Source of the DNA: Leucobacter chironomi DSM 19883
GTDB taxonomy: Bacteria; Actinomycetota; Actinomycetes; Actinomycetales; Microbacteriaceae
Direction of reading: 5' to 3'
Length of the DNA: 64,000 nucleotides
Assembly: GCF_000421845.1 (NCBI RefSeq)
Contig: NZ_ATXU01000008.1
Location: 122,097-186,096, forward strand
The notes beneath the pieces are model-generated. The model saw nothing but the letters and a program-made list of their open reading frames with translations. It did no database searches and was not told the origin of the DNA. This document shows positions 44,317 to 53,268 of this stretch, one piece after another (the stretch's first letter is position 1; every line of letters starts with the position of its first letter). Position numbers and translations under genes: made by a program.

Positions 44317-45471
44317 TCGCGGCGCGCCAGCCGCAGCGCGACCGCGCCGCGGCAGCAGCAGCCACGCCCCGACTGCCGCAGCTCCCACGGTCAGCACGAC
44401 ACCAGAGACGAACACGGCCGCCTGGATGCCGAGGAGCGAGCCGAGCAGACCCGCCGTCACTCCCCCGAAGGTCATCATGCCCGGCCCGAACATGGTGTAC
44501 GCCCCGATCACGCGCCCGCGCTCCGCATCCGGGGCCTGCAGCTGCACAATGCTCATCTCGGTCGATTCGGAGGCGATCTTCGCCACTCCACCGACGGCGA
44601 GCGCGATGACGGCGAGCACGAGGCTGCCGCTGCTCGCGAAGACGACGGTGCTGATGCCGAGCAGGATCGCGCTGCCGACGGCCGTCGGAGCGGTGGGCGG
44701 CACCTTCCGCGTGGCTTCGAGGAGGAAGCCGCCGAGCACGGAGAACGCGGCGAAGAACGACATCCGCTGCGGGGCGGGAGGCTCCGCAGCGACCGGTTCC
44801 GGCGCGGCTGCTCGGGCCGGCGGCGCCGGGTCGGCAGTCGTCGTGCTCGCTGCGCGTCCCGCACTGCCGTGGCCCGTGAACCGGGTGCGGAACAGGAAAA
44901 TCGTGAGCGGCAGGTAGAAGAGCACGTTCACGAACATGCCGTACGCCGGCCCGATCCCGATCAGCAGGGCGGATCCCACGACGGGACCCGCGATGAACGC
45001 GAGACTGCGGAACGTCGAGTTGATCCGCACGGCGCTCGGCAGCTGCCGCGGCCCCACGAAGTCGTAGAGCATGAGCTGCTCCGCCGGCATCCACAGGCAG
45101 CCCGCCAAGCCGTGCAGCACGAGCAGCACGCACGCGTGCCAGAGTTCGAGCGTGCCGGTCAGGAACAGCACGCCCCAGCAGATCGAGACGAGCATGAACA
45201 GCGCCTGCGCGATCTGGATGATGCGGCGGCAGTCGAAGCGCTGCGCCAGGGCACCGGCGTAGACCGAGAAGAGCAGGAACGGCAGCCAGTGGCTCACGAT
45301 CTGGAAGCCGACGAGCCAGGGCGAGTGGAAGGTCTGCCACAGCACCCAGTAGCCGAGCACGTGCTCGATGTTGTCGGCCATCATCGACAGCGCACCGCCG
45401 GCGATGTACGTGCCGGAGCTGCGGTTGCGGAGCGCCGCGAAGCGGCGGGGATCCTCGGGCTGGCCGTTCAT
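44314..45471 (-). CDS. MFS transporter
   Basis: A 385-residue membrane protein with about twelve hydrophobic segments in two halves joined by a Pro/Ala-rich loop of about 40 residues (near 205-245). It includes LLFSVYAGALAQRFDCRRIIQIAQ near residue 52 (the MFS loop 2-3 motif) and ADAERGRVIGAYTMFGPGMMTFGG-type text in the second half. Close in style to bacterial enterobactin/macrolide-type exporters; the substrate is unknown. The ATG chosen has GGAGACC upstream; an in-frame GTG lies 15 bp earlier. Confidence 0.83.
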   Translation of the reverse strand: MNGQPEDPRRFAALRNRSSGTYIAGGALSMMADNIEHVLGYWVLWQTFHSPWLVGFQIVSHWLPFLLFSVYAGALAQRFDCRRIIQIAQALFMLVSICWGVLFLTGTLELWHACVLLVLHGLAGCLWMPAEQLMLYDFVGPRQLPSAVRINSTFRSLAFIAGPVVGSALLIGIGPAYGMFVNVLFYLPLTIFLFRTRFTGHGSAGRAASTTTADPAPPARAAAPEPVAAEPPAPQRMSFFAAFSVLGGFLLEATRKVPPTAPTAVGSAILLGISTVVFASSGSLVLAVIALAVGGVAKIASESTEMSIVQLQAPDAERGRVIGAYTMFGPGMMTFGGVTAGLLGSLLGIQAAVFVSGVVLTVGAAAVGAWLLLPRRGRAAAGAPR

Positions 45472-45631
45472 CGCCGGTCTCCGCACGGGCGACGAGCGGG
45501 GGCCGGACGGCGGACGGGCGGGCTGATCCTCATCATCACAGGATCGCGGAGGCGACCGGGATCCCGGGATCGACGCGCCGCCCGAGCCCTTCGAGCGGCC
45601 GACTCGCGCGCGATCCGCCCCGCCCGATCCG

Positions 45632-46135
45632 CTACCGGCCCTCGATCAGCATCTCCGCGAAGCCGGCGGCCCGCAGCTGCAGGTCCTCGATACGGCGGAT
45701 CCGCGCGGCGCCGACGTCGTAGCCCTCATACGCCGGCGGCGGGTCGTTGCGCACGTTGCGCGAGCATTCGAAGTCGCGGCAGATGAGCGTGCCGACGGTG
45801 CTGCCCTTCCGGCCCGCCGGGCCCACCCGTTTCGCGCTCCAGAAGGCGACGTCGTTCGGCAGGCGCACGTCACGGCACCAGTTGCACATCGCGCGCGAAC
45901 GCGGCATCGCCTCCGTCTGCGTCAGCGCGACTCCGACGGGGTCGGCGTCGAGCCGCGGCAGCACGACGTAGGCGCGTCGGGCGAACTTCGGGTCGCGCCA
46001 TCCCAGGAAGTCGAGCTCGTGCCAGGCGGTCTCGGTGAGCGTGTCGAAGCTCTCCAGGAGGCCCATCTCCGTCACCTCCCGACGGGACGCGTTGATGAAG
46101 GAGGAGCGGATGAAGGCTTCGGTCAGGGGTTGCAT
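45632..46135 (-). CDS. FBP-domain (FusB-like) zinc-binding protein
   Basis: A 167-residue protein whose C-terminal half is a treble-clef zinc finger of the FBP/FusB type: RAMCNWCRDV near residue 82 and LICRDFECSRNV near 117 provide four cysteines. FusB-type proteins bind elongation factor G and release it from fusidic acid; actinobacterial FBP-only proteins are less well understood. The N-terminus MQPLTEAFIRSSFINASRRE is the family start. Fusidic acid resistance is not established by sequence alone. Confidence 0.83.
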   Translation of the reverse strand: MQPLTEAFIRSSFINASRREVTEMGLLESFDTLTETAWHELDFLGWRDPKFARRAYVVLPRLDADPVGVALTQTEAMPRSRAMCNWCRDVRLPNDVAFWSAKRVGPAGRKGSTVGTLICRDFECSRNVRNDPPPAYEGYDVGAARIRRIEDLQLRAAGFAEMLIEGR

Positions 46136-46423
46136 GAGAGGTCCTTATCCGGATCGCGCGGCGTGCGCGGTCCGAAGAGCGTTGCAGGGTCGACGGCGTC
46201 GGCCGTGCGGGGCGCGGCAGCGCGGGCACGGCCTGGACGGCTCGGCTAATCGTCGTCGGCGAGCGCTTCGCCGACGACCTCCTGACGCTGGGAGTACAGT
46301 TCTCGATAGCTCACGGATTCCAGTTTACTCGCGCGAATCCGCGCCGCTGCGAGCCGAGCGGCCTGCGTCCGGGACGGCGGCGCGGGCGACGGTCCGGCCG
46401 ACGCCGCCGATCCGTCGCGCCGT

Positions 46424-47161
46424 TCAGCCCGCTGCGGGATCCGCTGCGAGATCTGCTGCGAGCGCCCGGGCGAGGTCCGCCGGACGGCTCCACATCGGCC
46501 AGTGACCGGTCGGGAGGTCGATGTAGTCGACGCAGGTGAAGCGTCCGACCTCGGCGAACATCGGGTGACCGGCCTCCGCGAGCTCCTGCACCTGCGCACT
46601 CGACATGGAGCAGCACACGAAGGTCGTGGGCACGTCGAAGCGCGCGTTGTTCGCGAGCTCCACGGTCTGCCGCAGCACCGGCCCCGGTTCGGGCACGGCG
46701 CGAGCGCGGAAGCGTGCGAGCATGTCGGCGCTGAGCCCGTCGATGCTCGCCTGCTGCGCGAGCACCTCGAAGGGCGGCAGCGGCAGTCCTTCTCCTCCCT
46801 CGGGGAAATCGGGGGCGAATGCCATGCCCGGGGCGGCCGGGCCGCTGTCGACCCACACCACCCGGCTCACCCGTTCCGGGTGCCGATCGAGCACGAGGGT
46901 CACGGGCGCGTTCGCCCCGCTGTGGGCGACGATGACGACGGGCTCGGTGTCGGCGGCAATCCGCTGCTCGAGCGCCGCGACCTGCTCATCGAGCGTTCGG
47001 GAGGTGCGGTCGGGATCCGCCTCGTCGAGGCCGGGCAGCGTCAGCGCCGTCGCACGCAGCCCCCGGGCTGTGAGGTGCTGCACCACTTCGTCCCAGGCCC
47101 AGGCTCCGAGCCAGTGGCCGGGGATGAGCAGGATGGTCGGATGGTTCGTGTTCGCTGTCAT
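46424..47161 (-). CDS. alpha/beta hydrolase
   Basis: A 245-residue cytoplasmic hydrolase. LLIPGHWLGAWAWDEVVQHL near residue 11 is the oxyanion-hole strand; the nucleophile elbow is VIVAHSGANAPV near 80 with the serine in A-H-S-G-A; VVWVDSGPAAPGM follows. A late PTGHWPMWSRP supplies the histidine. This resembles esterases of the MhpC/pheophorbidase-like group. It is divergent from the WYL regulator, which probably controls it. The substrate is unknown. Confidence 0.83.
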   Translation of the reverse strand: MTANTNHPTILLIPGHWLGAWAWDEVVQHLTARGLRATALTLPGLDEADPDRTSRTLDEQVAALEQRIAADTEPVVIVAHSGANAPVTLVLDRHPERVSRVVWVDSGPAAPGMAFAPDFPEGGEGLPLPPFEVLAQQASIDGLSADMLARFRARAVPEPGPVLRQTVELANNARFDVPTTFVCCSMSSAQVQELAEAGHPMFAEVGRFTCVDYIDLPTGHWPMWSRPADLARALAADLAADPAAG

Positions 47162-47251
47162 GGCTCGATCCTCTCAGCGCCCCTGGACAACGGCATGTCA
47201 CCATTTCTGACATGATTTGACGACGATGACAGAGGTGGCGGAGGTGGCGAG

Positions 47252-47953
47252 ATGAAGCGGGCGGAACGGCTTCACGCGTTATCGGAGATGCTGCGACGCA
47301 GCGGATCGAGCGGATGCACCGCCGAGCGGCTGGCGCGCGAGTTCGAGGTGTCGACGCGCACGATCAAGCGCGACCTCGACGCGCTCGAGCACAGCGGTGC
47401 GCCGATCTGGTCGCGCCCCGGCCCCGGCGGCGGATACGGCGTGGCTGCTCGCTCCAGCCTTCCACCGATCAGCCTCAGCCCCGCCCAGGCTGTGGCGCTC
47501 CTCGCCGCCGTGTCGGCCGCGCCCGATGCTCCCTACGGCGACCTCGCGGCGGCAGGTGTCAAGAAGATCATCGACGTGCTCGATCCGCGCACCCGCGCGA
47601 AAGCCGATCAGCTCGCACGTCGCATCTGGGTCGACAGCGACCGGCCGGCGACGAGAGCGGTGCGGTCGGCGCTGGAGGAGGCGATGTCGGAGCAGCGGAC
47701 CGTGCGCATCCGCTACACCTCGCGAGACGGCGACCGCACCGCACGAGACGTGGAGCCGGTGATCTTCGCCTCGACGAACGGGCGCTGGTACCTGATCGGC
47801 TGGTGCCGCCTGCGGGACGCGATGCGCTGGTTCCTCATCACCCGCATCGAGCAGGCCACGGTCACCCAGGCCCCCTGCTCGGGGCACACCATCGAGGAGA
47901 TCGGCACCCCGCCCGCGACGGCAGCGCCGCTGTTCACCGACGAGGATCATTGA
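47252..47953 (+). CDS. WYL-domain HTH transcriptional regulator (YafY type)
   Basis: A 233-residue regulator. The N-terminal winged HTH (HALSEMLRRSGSSGCTAERLAREFEVSTRTIKRDLDALEHSG) covers about residues 8-50 and the WYL domain (RTVRIRYTSRDGDRTARDVEPVIFASTNGRWYLIGWCRLRDAMRWFLITRI) about 149-200. GGAGGTGG lies upstream of the ATG. The divergent alpha/beta hydrolase is the obvious target. Confidence 0.9.
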   Translation: MKRAERLHALSEMLRRSGSSGCTAERLAREFEVSTRTIKRDLDALEHSGAPIWSRPGPGGGYGVAARSSLPPISLSPAQAVALLAAVSAAPDAPYGDLAAAGVKKIIDVLDPRTRAKADQLARRIWVDSDRPATRAVRSALEEAMSEQRTVRIRYTSRDGDRTARDVEPVIFASTNGRWYLIGWCRLRDAMRWFLITRIEQATVTQAPCSGHTIEEIGTPPATAAPLFTDEDH

Positions 47954-48130
47954 GGCCACACCCTTGGGTTCCGGGCCGGCGGCCCTGGAATCTGGGGTGA
48001 ACGATCAGCCCAAGGTCGATCCAGGCATATGCAGAGCCGGGAATGCGCCGGATAGCCACGTAGCATAGGGGAAGCGACACACCGTTCACCGTGCTCGTCT
48101 GCGGCAGACGACGAGATGGAGGTATCCCCG

Positions 48131-48937
48131 ATGACCAGCACCCTTCCCGATCGGCGAGTGCCGCTCGCGAGCGCCCCGAACATGCGCGATCTCGGCGACA
48201 TCCCGGTAGCGGGAGGCGTGGTGCGCCGCGGCATGATCTACCGCTCCGCGTCGCTCGCGAAGCTCGAGGGGCCGGACGCCGAGACCTTCGCCTCCCTCGG
48301 CATCTCGACCGTCTACGATCTGCGCACCGCCGCTGAGCGCGAGGGCGCGCTCGACCGGCTGCCCCTCGGCGTGCGCTCCGTGTGGCTCGACGTCGTCGCA
48401 GACGCCCCCGACAATGTCGCGGCGAGCATTCCGAAGCTGCTCGCGGATCCTGCAGCACTCGAAGAGCAGCTCGGCGACGGCCGCGCCGATGGCTATCTCG
48501 CAGACGCGAACCGCAAGTTCGTGAGCATGCCATCGGCGGTCACCGCCTACCGCCGCTTCTACCTCGACCTCATCGACGAGCAGCGGCGAGGGGCTGCGCT
48601 CTTCCACTGCACGACGGGCAAGGACCGCACCGGGTGGGCCGCGACGTCGCTGCTGCTGCTGCTCGGCGCGGCAGAGGACGACGTGCGCACCGAATACCTC
48701 GAGACCAACACCGATCTCGCCCCCGCACTGCAGCCCATGCTCGACGCGCTCAGCGCGAAGGGTGTGAACACCGAGCTGCTACGGCCGATCCTCGGTGTGC
48801 GCGACAGCTACTTCGATGCCGCTCTCGACGAGATGCGCAGCTGCTACGGTTCGATCGACGGCTATGCCCGCACGGGTCTCGGCCTCACCGACCACCAAGT
48901 GGACGCGCTCCGCGCCCGCTTCTTCGCGCCCGCCTGA
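48131..48937 (+). CDS. tyrosine/phosphoinositide-type protein phosphatase (PtpB-like)
   Basis: A 268-residue phosphatase. The P-loop HCTTGKDRTG near residue 158 has the CX5R signature with the lysine insertion common to the MptpB/IphP group, which acts on phosphotyrosine and phosphoinositides. NMRDLGDIPVAGGVVRRGMIYRSASL near residue 18 is the usual N-terminal segment. GGAGG precedes the ATG. No export signal is visible. Confidence 0.87.
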   Translation: MTSTLPDRRVPLASAPNMRDLGDIPVAGGVVRRGMIYRSASLAKLEGPDAETFASLGISTVYDLRTAAEREGALDRLPLGVRSVWLDVVADAPDNVAASIPKLLADPAALEEQLGDGRADGYLADANRKFVSMPSAVTAYRRFYLDLIDEQRRGAALFHCTTGKDRTGWAATSLLLLLGAAEDDVRTEYLETNTDLAPALQPMLDALSAKGVNTELLRPILGVRDSYFDAALDEMRSCYGSIDGYARTGLGLTDHQVDALRARFFAPA

Positions 48938-48990
48938 ATCGTGCGCAGGCTCGCATTGCTCGCATCATGGATAGGCGCGAGAATGGGAGC

Positions 48991-49563
48991 ATGGCCCTGC
49001 ACCTCACCGACGACGCCGAAGCCGACCGTCTGCTGACCGACAACCCCCTCGCGCTGCTGATCGGTATGCTGCTCGATCAGCAGGTCGCGATGGAAGTCGC
49101 GTTCTCGGGCCCGCTCAAGATCGAGCAGCGCATCGGCTCGGTCGACGCCGCGACGATCGCCGGCTGCGACTCCGACGACTTCGCCGCCGCGTTCAAGCAG
49201 ACGCCGGCGGTGCACCGATTCCCCGGCTCGATGGCGGATCGCGTGCAGACGCTGTGCCGCACCATCGTGGACGAGTGGAACGGCGACGCCTCGGCCATCT
49301 GGACCGAGGGCGACCCCGACGGCGCGACCGTGCTGAAGCGCCTCAAGGCGCTGCCGGGCTTCGGCGATCAGAAGGCGCGAATCTTCCTCGCACTGCTCGG
49401 CAAGCAGTGCGGCTTCGCGGGAGAAGGCTGGCGCGAAGCCGCCGGCGCTTACGGCGAGGAGGGCTCCTTCCGCAGCGTGGCCGACATCACCTCCCCCGAA
49501 ACGCTCCTCAAAGTGCGCGAGACGAAACGAGCGGCAAAGGCCGCCGCGAAGCAGCGGGACTGA
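48991..49563 (+). CDS. HhH-GPD-type base-excision DNA repair family protein
   Basis: A 190-residue protein of the uncharacterised actinobacterial HhH-GPD group. It has MALHLTDDAEADRLLTDNPL, the LIGMLLDQQVAMEVAFSGP segment, and a helix-hairpin-helix LKALPGFGDQKARIFLALLGKQ near residues 115-136. The catalytic aspartate region of classic glycosylases is not clear. The ATG at 48991 follows GAGAAT by six bases; an ATG at 48967 in frame is less likely. It is possibly a DNA glycosylase. Confidence 0.82.
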   Translation: MALHLTDDAEADRLLTDNPLALLIGMLLDQQVAMEVAFSGPLKIEQRIGSVDAATIAGCDSDDFAAAFKQTPAVHRFPGSMADRVQTLCRTIVDEWNGDASAIWTEGDPDGATVLKRLKALPGFGDQKARIFLALLGKQCGFAGEGWREAAGAYGEEGSFRSVADITSPETLLKVRETKRAAKAAAKQRD

Positions 49564-49630
49564 TCCGCGATGCGCGAATGCCCACCGATGCGGGCTCTTC
49601 CGCGCATCGCTGCGCTACGCTGGAACCCTT

Positions 49631-49703
49631 GCCTCCGTAGCTCAGTGGATAGAGCAACGGCCTTCTAATCCGTCGGTCGCAGGTTCGAATCCTGCCGGGG
49701 GCA
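49631..49703 (+). tRNA. tRNA-Arg (anticodon TCT)
   Basis: Acceptor stem GCCTCCG with CGGGGGC (one G-T pair), D arm GCTCAGTGGATAGAGC, anticodon loop CTTCTAA giving TCT, T arm GCAGGTTCGAATCCTGC, discriminator A at 49703. No CCA is encoded. It reads AGA/AGG arginine codons. Confidence 0.96.
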
Positions 49704-49895
49704 CTTCGAGGCCCTTGCACCGGGCCACCACGACGCCCTCGATTGTTTGCCGCCGCACCATTTCTTGTGAATAGAGCGCACAGACGCCGCACTGCCTTGT
49801 CGACGCCGCGCTATCTCGCCTGAAACAGGGATGGCCTTGAACGTCCGTGGGCGCCGAAGCCTGTGATCACAGCCCCCGACGCCCCTTCTTGCACA

Positions 49896-50633
49896 TCAAA
49901 CGTTTGCGAGCCCCGGCTTCGCGAGGTCATCCGATCCCGCAGACTGCTGAGCTTCCTGCTCGGCTGCGGCGAGTGAAGCGTGCTGCAGACGCTTGTGCTT
50001 GATCGATCCCATCCAGAGGAGAACCAGACCGATGAGAGTCCATCCACCGAGCACGAACCACTGGTGGCCTGTGCTGGCCTCGGGGAAGTAGGACAGCGTG
50101 CGAATCAGCGTCTGCCCGGCCCCCGGCGGGAACCACTGCCCGACAACACCCCACGAACCGACCAGGAATTCTGGCGGCATCGCCGCACCCGAGATCGGGT
50201 TCGCGAAGAAGAACATCAGAACCGCACCGAATGCCAGCCCCGGGGAACCGAACATGCCTCGTAGGCCCACGAGGGTCGCCGAGATCGCCCCGATAGACAG
50301 GGTGATCGCGAGCACGTTCAACCAGTAGTTGCCCTGGAGCGCCCCGAACCAGCCTCCGAGGATCGCAGAGATGGCGATTCCGGCGACCAAAGTGTAGACC
50401 CCGAGTGCGACGAGACGGCGGCGGCTTCCGTGAATCGCGGAGGAGATCAGGATCGCACCGATCATGCCTCCCATGACGAGCGGCAGGGCGGCGGCGGCCA
50501 GGCCAGCCCCACGGGGGTCGTCCGGGGAGAGCGGGACCACGTCGGTGATCGTGACGTGCGCATCAGGCATCGTGAACGTCTCGGGAAACTGCGGCGCCGG
50601 ATCGTTCGCGGTCGACGGGGCCTGACCGCTCAT
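49896..50633 (-). pseudogene. N-truncated ABC-2-type permease remnant
   Basis: The readable part starts MSGQAPSTANDPAPQF and holds about 245 residues. The segment DVVPLSPDDPRGAGLAAAALPLVMGGMIGA and following five or so membrane helices match the C-terminal two thirds of actinobacterial exporter permeases that sit behind PadR-DUF1048 gene pairs. The missing N-terminal helix and ectodomain, the absence of an ATPase gene and the fusion of its 5' end to a truncated DUF1048 gene show a deletion. The ATG overlaps the DUF1048 stop (ATGA), so a product could still be made. Confidence 0.7.
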
Positions 50634-50863
50634 GATGCCCTTGAGCGTGTCGATGCGGCCCGCTCGAAGAGCTCGGTGAGGTCCTCGGTCATCCGCACGA
50701 GGACGTCGCCCTTCGAGATGGCACCGAAGTAGGTGAGGTAGCGCTCGACGGCCTGCGCTGCCGCCCGGTAGTCGCCGGGGAGGGCCTTGATGCGGGCCTG
50801 GCATTCGCGCCAGCGGCGCTTCTCACCGAGGTCGCCGAGGATCGTGTCGAGGATGTTGCTCAT
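50630..50863 (-). pseudogene. DUF1048 family protein, 3'-truncated
   Basis: 77 codons. The first ~68 (NILDTILGDLGEKRRWRECQARIKALPGDYRAAAQAVERYLTYFG... to DLTELFERAA) match DUF1048 proteins, which usually follow PadR genes. The family continues for roughly 40 more residues after that point; here the sequence turns into STRSRAS and stops. The break coincides with the permease remnant, consistent with one deletion joining the two genes. Upstream it overlaps padR (ATGA). Confidence 0.72.
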
Positions 50864-51192
50864 TCTGATACTCCTTCGTGGAGGGTGGTGATTCGGTCGG
50901 CGAGGAACTGCCAGGACTGCCAGAACTCCTCGAGGTAGCTGCGGCCCGCCGCGTTCACGGAATAGACCTTTCGGGGCGGACCCTTCTCGGACGGCGTCTT
51001 GACGACGTCGACGAGGCCGCGCTGCTCGACGCGCACGAGCAGCGCGTAGACGGTGCCCTCGGCGATGTCCGCGAAGCCCAGTTCCTGGAGTCGCGCGCGG
51101 ATCTCATAGCCGTAGCTCGGGTGCTCGGCGATGATGACGAGCACCATGCCCTCCAGCACCCCTTTGAGCATCTCGGTCATCTGTTTCGCCAT
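50860..51192 (-). CDS. PadR-family transcriptional regulator
   Basis: A 110-residue winged-helix regulator. LKGVLEGMVLVIIAEHPSYGYEIRARLQELGFADIAEGTVYALLVRVEQRGLVDVV spans the DNA-binding domain (about residues 9-65), and KGPPRKVYSVNAAGRSYLEEFWQSW is the wing and dimer helix. The ATG chosen has GAGGGG upstream; a GTG 15 bp earlier is in frame. Two 20-bp repeats directly upstream are probable operators, so it likely represses itself and the decayed module behind it. Confidence 0.92.
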   Translation of the reverse strand: MAKQMTEMLKGVLEGMVLVIIAEHPSYGYEIRARLQELGFADIAEGTVYALLVRVEQRGLVDVVKTPSEKGPPRKVYSVNAAGRSYLEEFWQSWQFLADRITTLHEGVSE

Positions 51193-51204
51193 CGCATCGC
51201 CCCT

Positions 51205-51249
51205 CACTACCTAGTAACACTCGGTACCACTACACAGTAACACTGAGTA
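51205..51249 (-). promoter_or_regulatory. PadR operator repeats
   Basis: Two imperfect direct repeats read leftward, TACTCAGTGTTACTGTGTAG (to about 51230) and TACCGAGTGTTACTAGGTAG (to about 51207), each with an internal GTGTTACT. They lie 13-57 bp upstream of the padR start. PadR proteins of this type bind TACT/AGTA-rich sites, so these are likely autoregulatory operators. Confidence 0.6.
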
Positions 51250-51296
51250 GAGCTTCGCACCACCCCGCTCACGGACCGCCCCGGTAGGATCGACGG

Positions 51297-52517
51297 GTGC
51301 GCGCAACCACCCGGCCCCGCCTCCCATTCGAGGTCTGGGCCCTCGTCGCCGGCGGCTTCACCGTCGCGCTCGGCTACGGAGTGGTGGCCCCCGCGATCCC
51401 CCAGTTCGCGCTCGAGTTCGGCGTCTCGGCGTTCGCCGCCTCGGCGATCGTCAGCGCCTTCGCGCTCATGCGCCTCCTCTCGGCCCCCCTGGCCGGCTGG
51501 GTGGTGGGGCGGTTCGGCGAACGGCGCAGCTACACGACCGGCATCCTCATAGTCGCGCTCTCCACCGGAGCCGCCGCGTTCGCGGCCGACTATACGCAGT
51601 TCGTGGTACTGCGCGGCCTCGGCGGCATCGGCTCGACAATGTTCACGGTCGCGGCGACGGCACTGCTCGTCAAGGTGAGCCCGCCCGACGCCCGGGGCCG
51701 GGTGGCGAGCCTCAACGCAGCCGGATTCCTGCTGGGCGGCCTCCTCGGCCCGGTCTTCGGCGGCATCGTCGCAGCCTTCGGGCTGCGCGCCCCCTTCGTG
51801 TTCTACTTCGTCACCCTCGTCGCGGCGGCCACCGTCGTGGCGGTCGCACTGCGACGCTCGCAGGCCGCGGGCGCCCCCGTGCCGCTGAGCGGCGCAGAAG
51901 CCAGCTCGGAGCGGGGAATGCGCCTCGGCGACGCCCTGCGGGTGCCCCAGTATCGAGCCCTGCTGCTGTCGGTGTTCGCGTTCGGGTGGGCCTCCTACGG
52001 GGTGCGCGTCTCAGTACTGCCGATCCTCGTGGCCGTCGCCTTCGGCGGCGACGCGACCGTCGCAGCTTGGGTGCTCGCCGCCTATGCCGCGGGCAACGCG
52101 ATCCTCATCTTCCCCTCGGGTCGCTGGAACGACACCCTCGGCCGCAAGCCCGTACTCATCGTCGGCATGATCATGCTCGCCATCACCTACGCGGCCGTAC
52201 CCGCGAGCCCCGGCGTCTGGACCGCCGCGGCCGTGATGTTCGTAGCCGGGGCGGGATCCGCCCTCGTCAACCCCGGCCAGCAGGCGGTGCTCGCCGACGT
52301 GCTCGCGCAGCGCCGCGGCGGCCAGGTCGTCGCAGGCTACTCGATGATGACCGACCTCGGCGGCGTGCTCGGCCCCGCCATCGCCGGCGCCGTGGTCGAT
52401 CTCGCAGGCTTCGGCTGGGCGTTCGGGATCACGGCCGCGCTGCTCGCAGCCGCCTCGATCGCGTGGACGATGATCCCCGACTCTCGCAGCCTGAACGTCG
52501 CGGATCCGGCCCGCTGA
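51297..52517 (+). CDS. MFS transporter
   Basis: A 406-residue, twelve-helix transporter. It has GWVVGRFGERRSYTTGILIVALS near residue 61 (MFS motif A), LRGLGGIGSTMFTVAATALLVK near 104, and motif A repeated as GRWNDTLGRKPVLIVGMIM near 277. It resembles drug/sugar-efflux MFS proteins; the substrate is unknown. The GTG start follows TAGGAT by exactly six bases with no Shine-Dalgarno: a likely leaderless message. It is divergent from padR, but the PadR repeats lie closer to padR. Confidence 0.88.
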   Translation: MRATTRPRLPFEVWALVAGGFTVALGYGVVAPAIPQFALEFGVSAFAASAIVSAFALMRLLSAPLAGWVVGRFGERRSYTTGILIVALSTGAAAFAADYTQFVVLRGLGGIGSTMFTVAATALLVKVSPPDARGRVASLNAAGFLLGGLLGPVFGGIVAAFGLRAPFVFYFVTLVAAATVVAVALRRSQAAGAPVPLSGAEASSERGMRLGDALRVPQYRALLLSVFAFGWASYGVRVSVLPILVAVAFGGDATVAAWVLAAYAAGNAILIFPSGRWNDTLGRKPVLIVGMIMLAITYAAVPASPGVWTAAAVMFVAGAGSALVNPGQQAVLADVLAQRRGGQVVAGYSMMTDLGGVLGPAIAGAVVDLAGFGWAFGITAALLAAASIAWTMIPDSRSLNVADPAR

Positions 52518-52578
52518 CGCGGCCGGCGGCGAGCCCCGCAAGGAGCCGAGCGGCGCTCAGCCCTCGAGGCCGCGGCGC

Positions 52579-53142
52579 TCAGCCTTCGAGGTCGTCGACG
52601 CCGGGCAGCCAGCTCAAGCCGGGCCGGCCCCAGCCGTTCTTGCGCTGCGCCTTCTGAGCGCCCCGGTTCTCCGGGTGCACCAGGCGGTCGACGTACAGCA
52701 GGCCGTTCAGATGGTCGAACTCGTGCTGCAGGATGCGCGCGAACCACCCGCTCGCCTGCACCTCGAAGGGCTTGCCGTCGATGTCCTGCGCCCGCAGCAG
52801 CGCGCGCGGCGAGCGGCGCAGCGCGAAGCGCTCACCGGGGACCGACAGGCAGCCCTCGACCTCGTCCTCACCGGGCAGACCCGGCTCGAGCGGGGCGATC
52901 CACAGCTCGGGGTTGATCGCGACACCCTCGGCAGGCGCCTCGTCCTGATCCTCGTACATCCACACGAAGACCTGCTGCCCCACGCCCACCTGCGGAGCGG
53001 CGAGCCCGACACCGGGAGCCGCCACCGTCGTCTCGAACATGTCGTCGACGAGGGTGCGCAGCGCGGCGTCGAATTCGGTCACGGGCGCCGCCGGACGGTG
53101 GAGAACCGGCTCGCCGGAGATCACGATGGGAAGAACTGCCAT
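52579..53142 (-). CDS. def: peptide deformylase
   Basis: Removes the N-formyl group from nascent proteins; 187 residues. All three motifs are present: GVGLAAPQVG near residue 48, EGCLSVPGE near 98 and QHEFDHLNG near 142, giving the cysteine and two histidines that hold the metal. The start MAVLPIVISGEPVLH has TACACT seven bases upstream and no Shine-Dalgarno. A near-copy of the last ~20 bases of the gene lies just after the stop. Confidence 0.95.
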   Translation of the reverse strand: MAVLPIVISGEPVLHRPAAPVTEFDAALRTLVDDMFETTVAAPGVGLAAPQVGVGQQVFVWMYEDQDEAPAEGVAINPELWIAPLEPGLPGEDEVEGCLSVPGERFALRRSPRALLRAQDIDGKPFEVQASGWFARILQHEFDHLNGLLYVDRLVHPENRGAQKAQRKNGWGRPGLSWLPGVDDLEG

Positions 53143-53268
53143 GCGCACCAGTGTAGAGGCGACCCCGAGCGACCCCGGGCCGTCCGACGGTAGACTGAGG
53201 CGGTTCGGGCTCCCGGATCCGCGATCCGCCCGCACCAGAGCAGCCAGCAACGGGAACGAGGAACGACA

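Noticed and set aside
45632..46135. Fusidic acid resistance gene
   Set aside because: The FBP zinc finger is present, but the EF-G-binding N-terminal part of FusB is not clearly conserved.
46246..46317. Short leftward ORF ending SYRELYSQRQEVVGEALADDD
   Set aside because: It reads like protein and has a GTG, but there is no ribosome site or homology I can name, and it is only 23 codons. Kept out of the feature list.
48091..48107. Short palindrome TCGTCTGC-G-GCAGACGA ahead of the phosphatase gene
   Set aside because: It could be an operator, but no regulator is near and it may be chance in this composition.
52552..52593. Tandem duplication of the def 3' end
   Set aside because: A ~22-bp near-duplicate of the stop region exists, but it is short and of no evident consequence.
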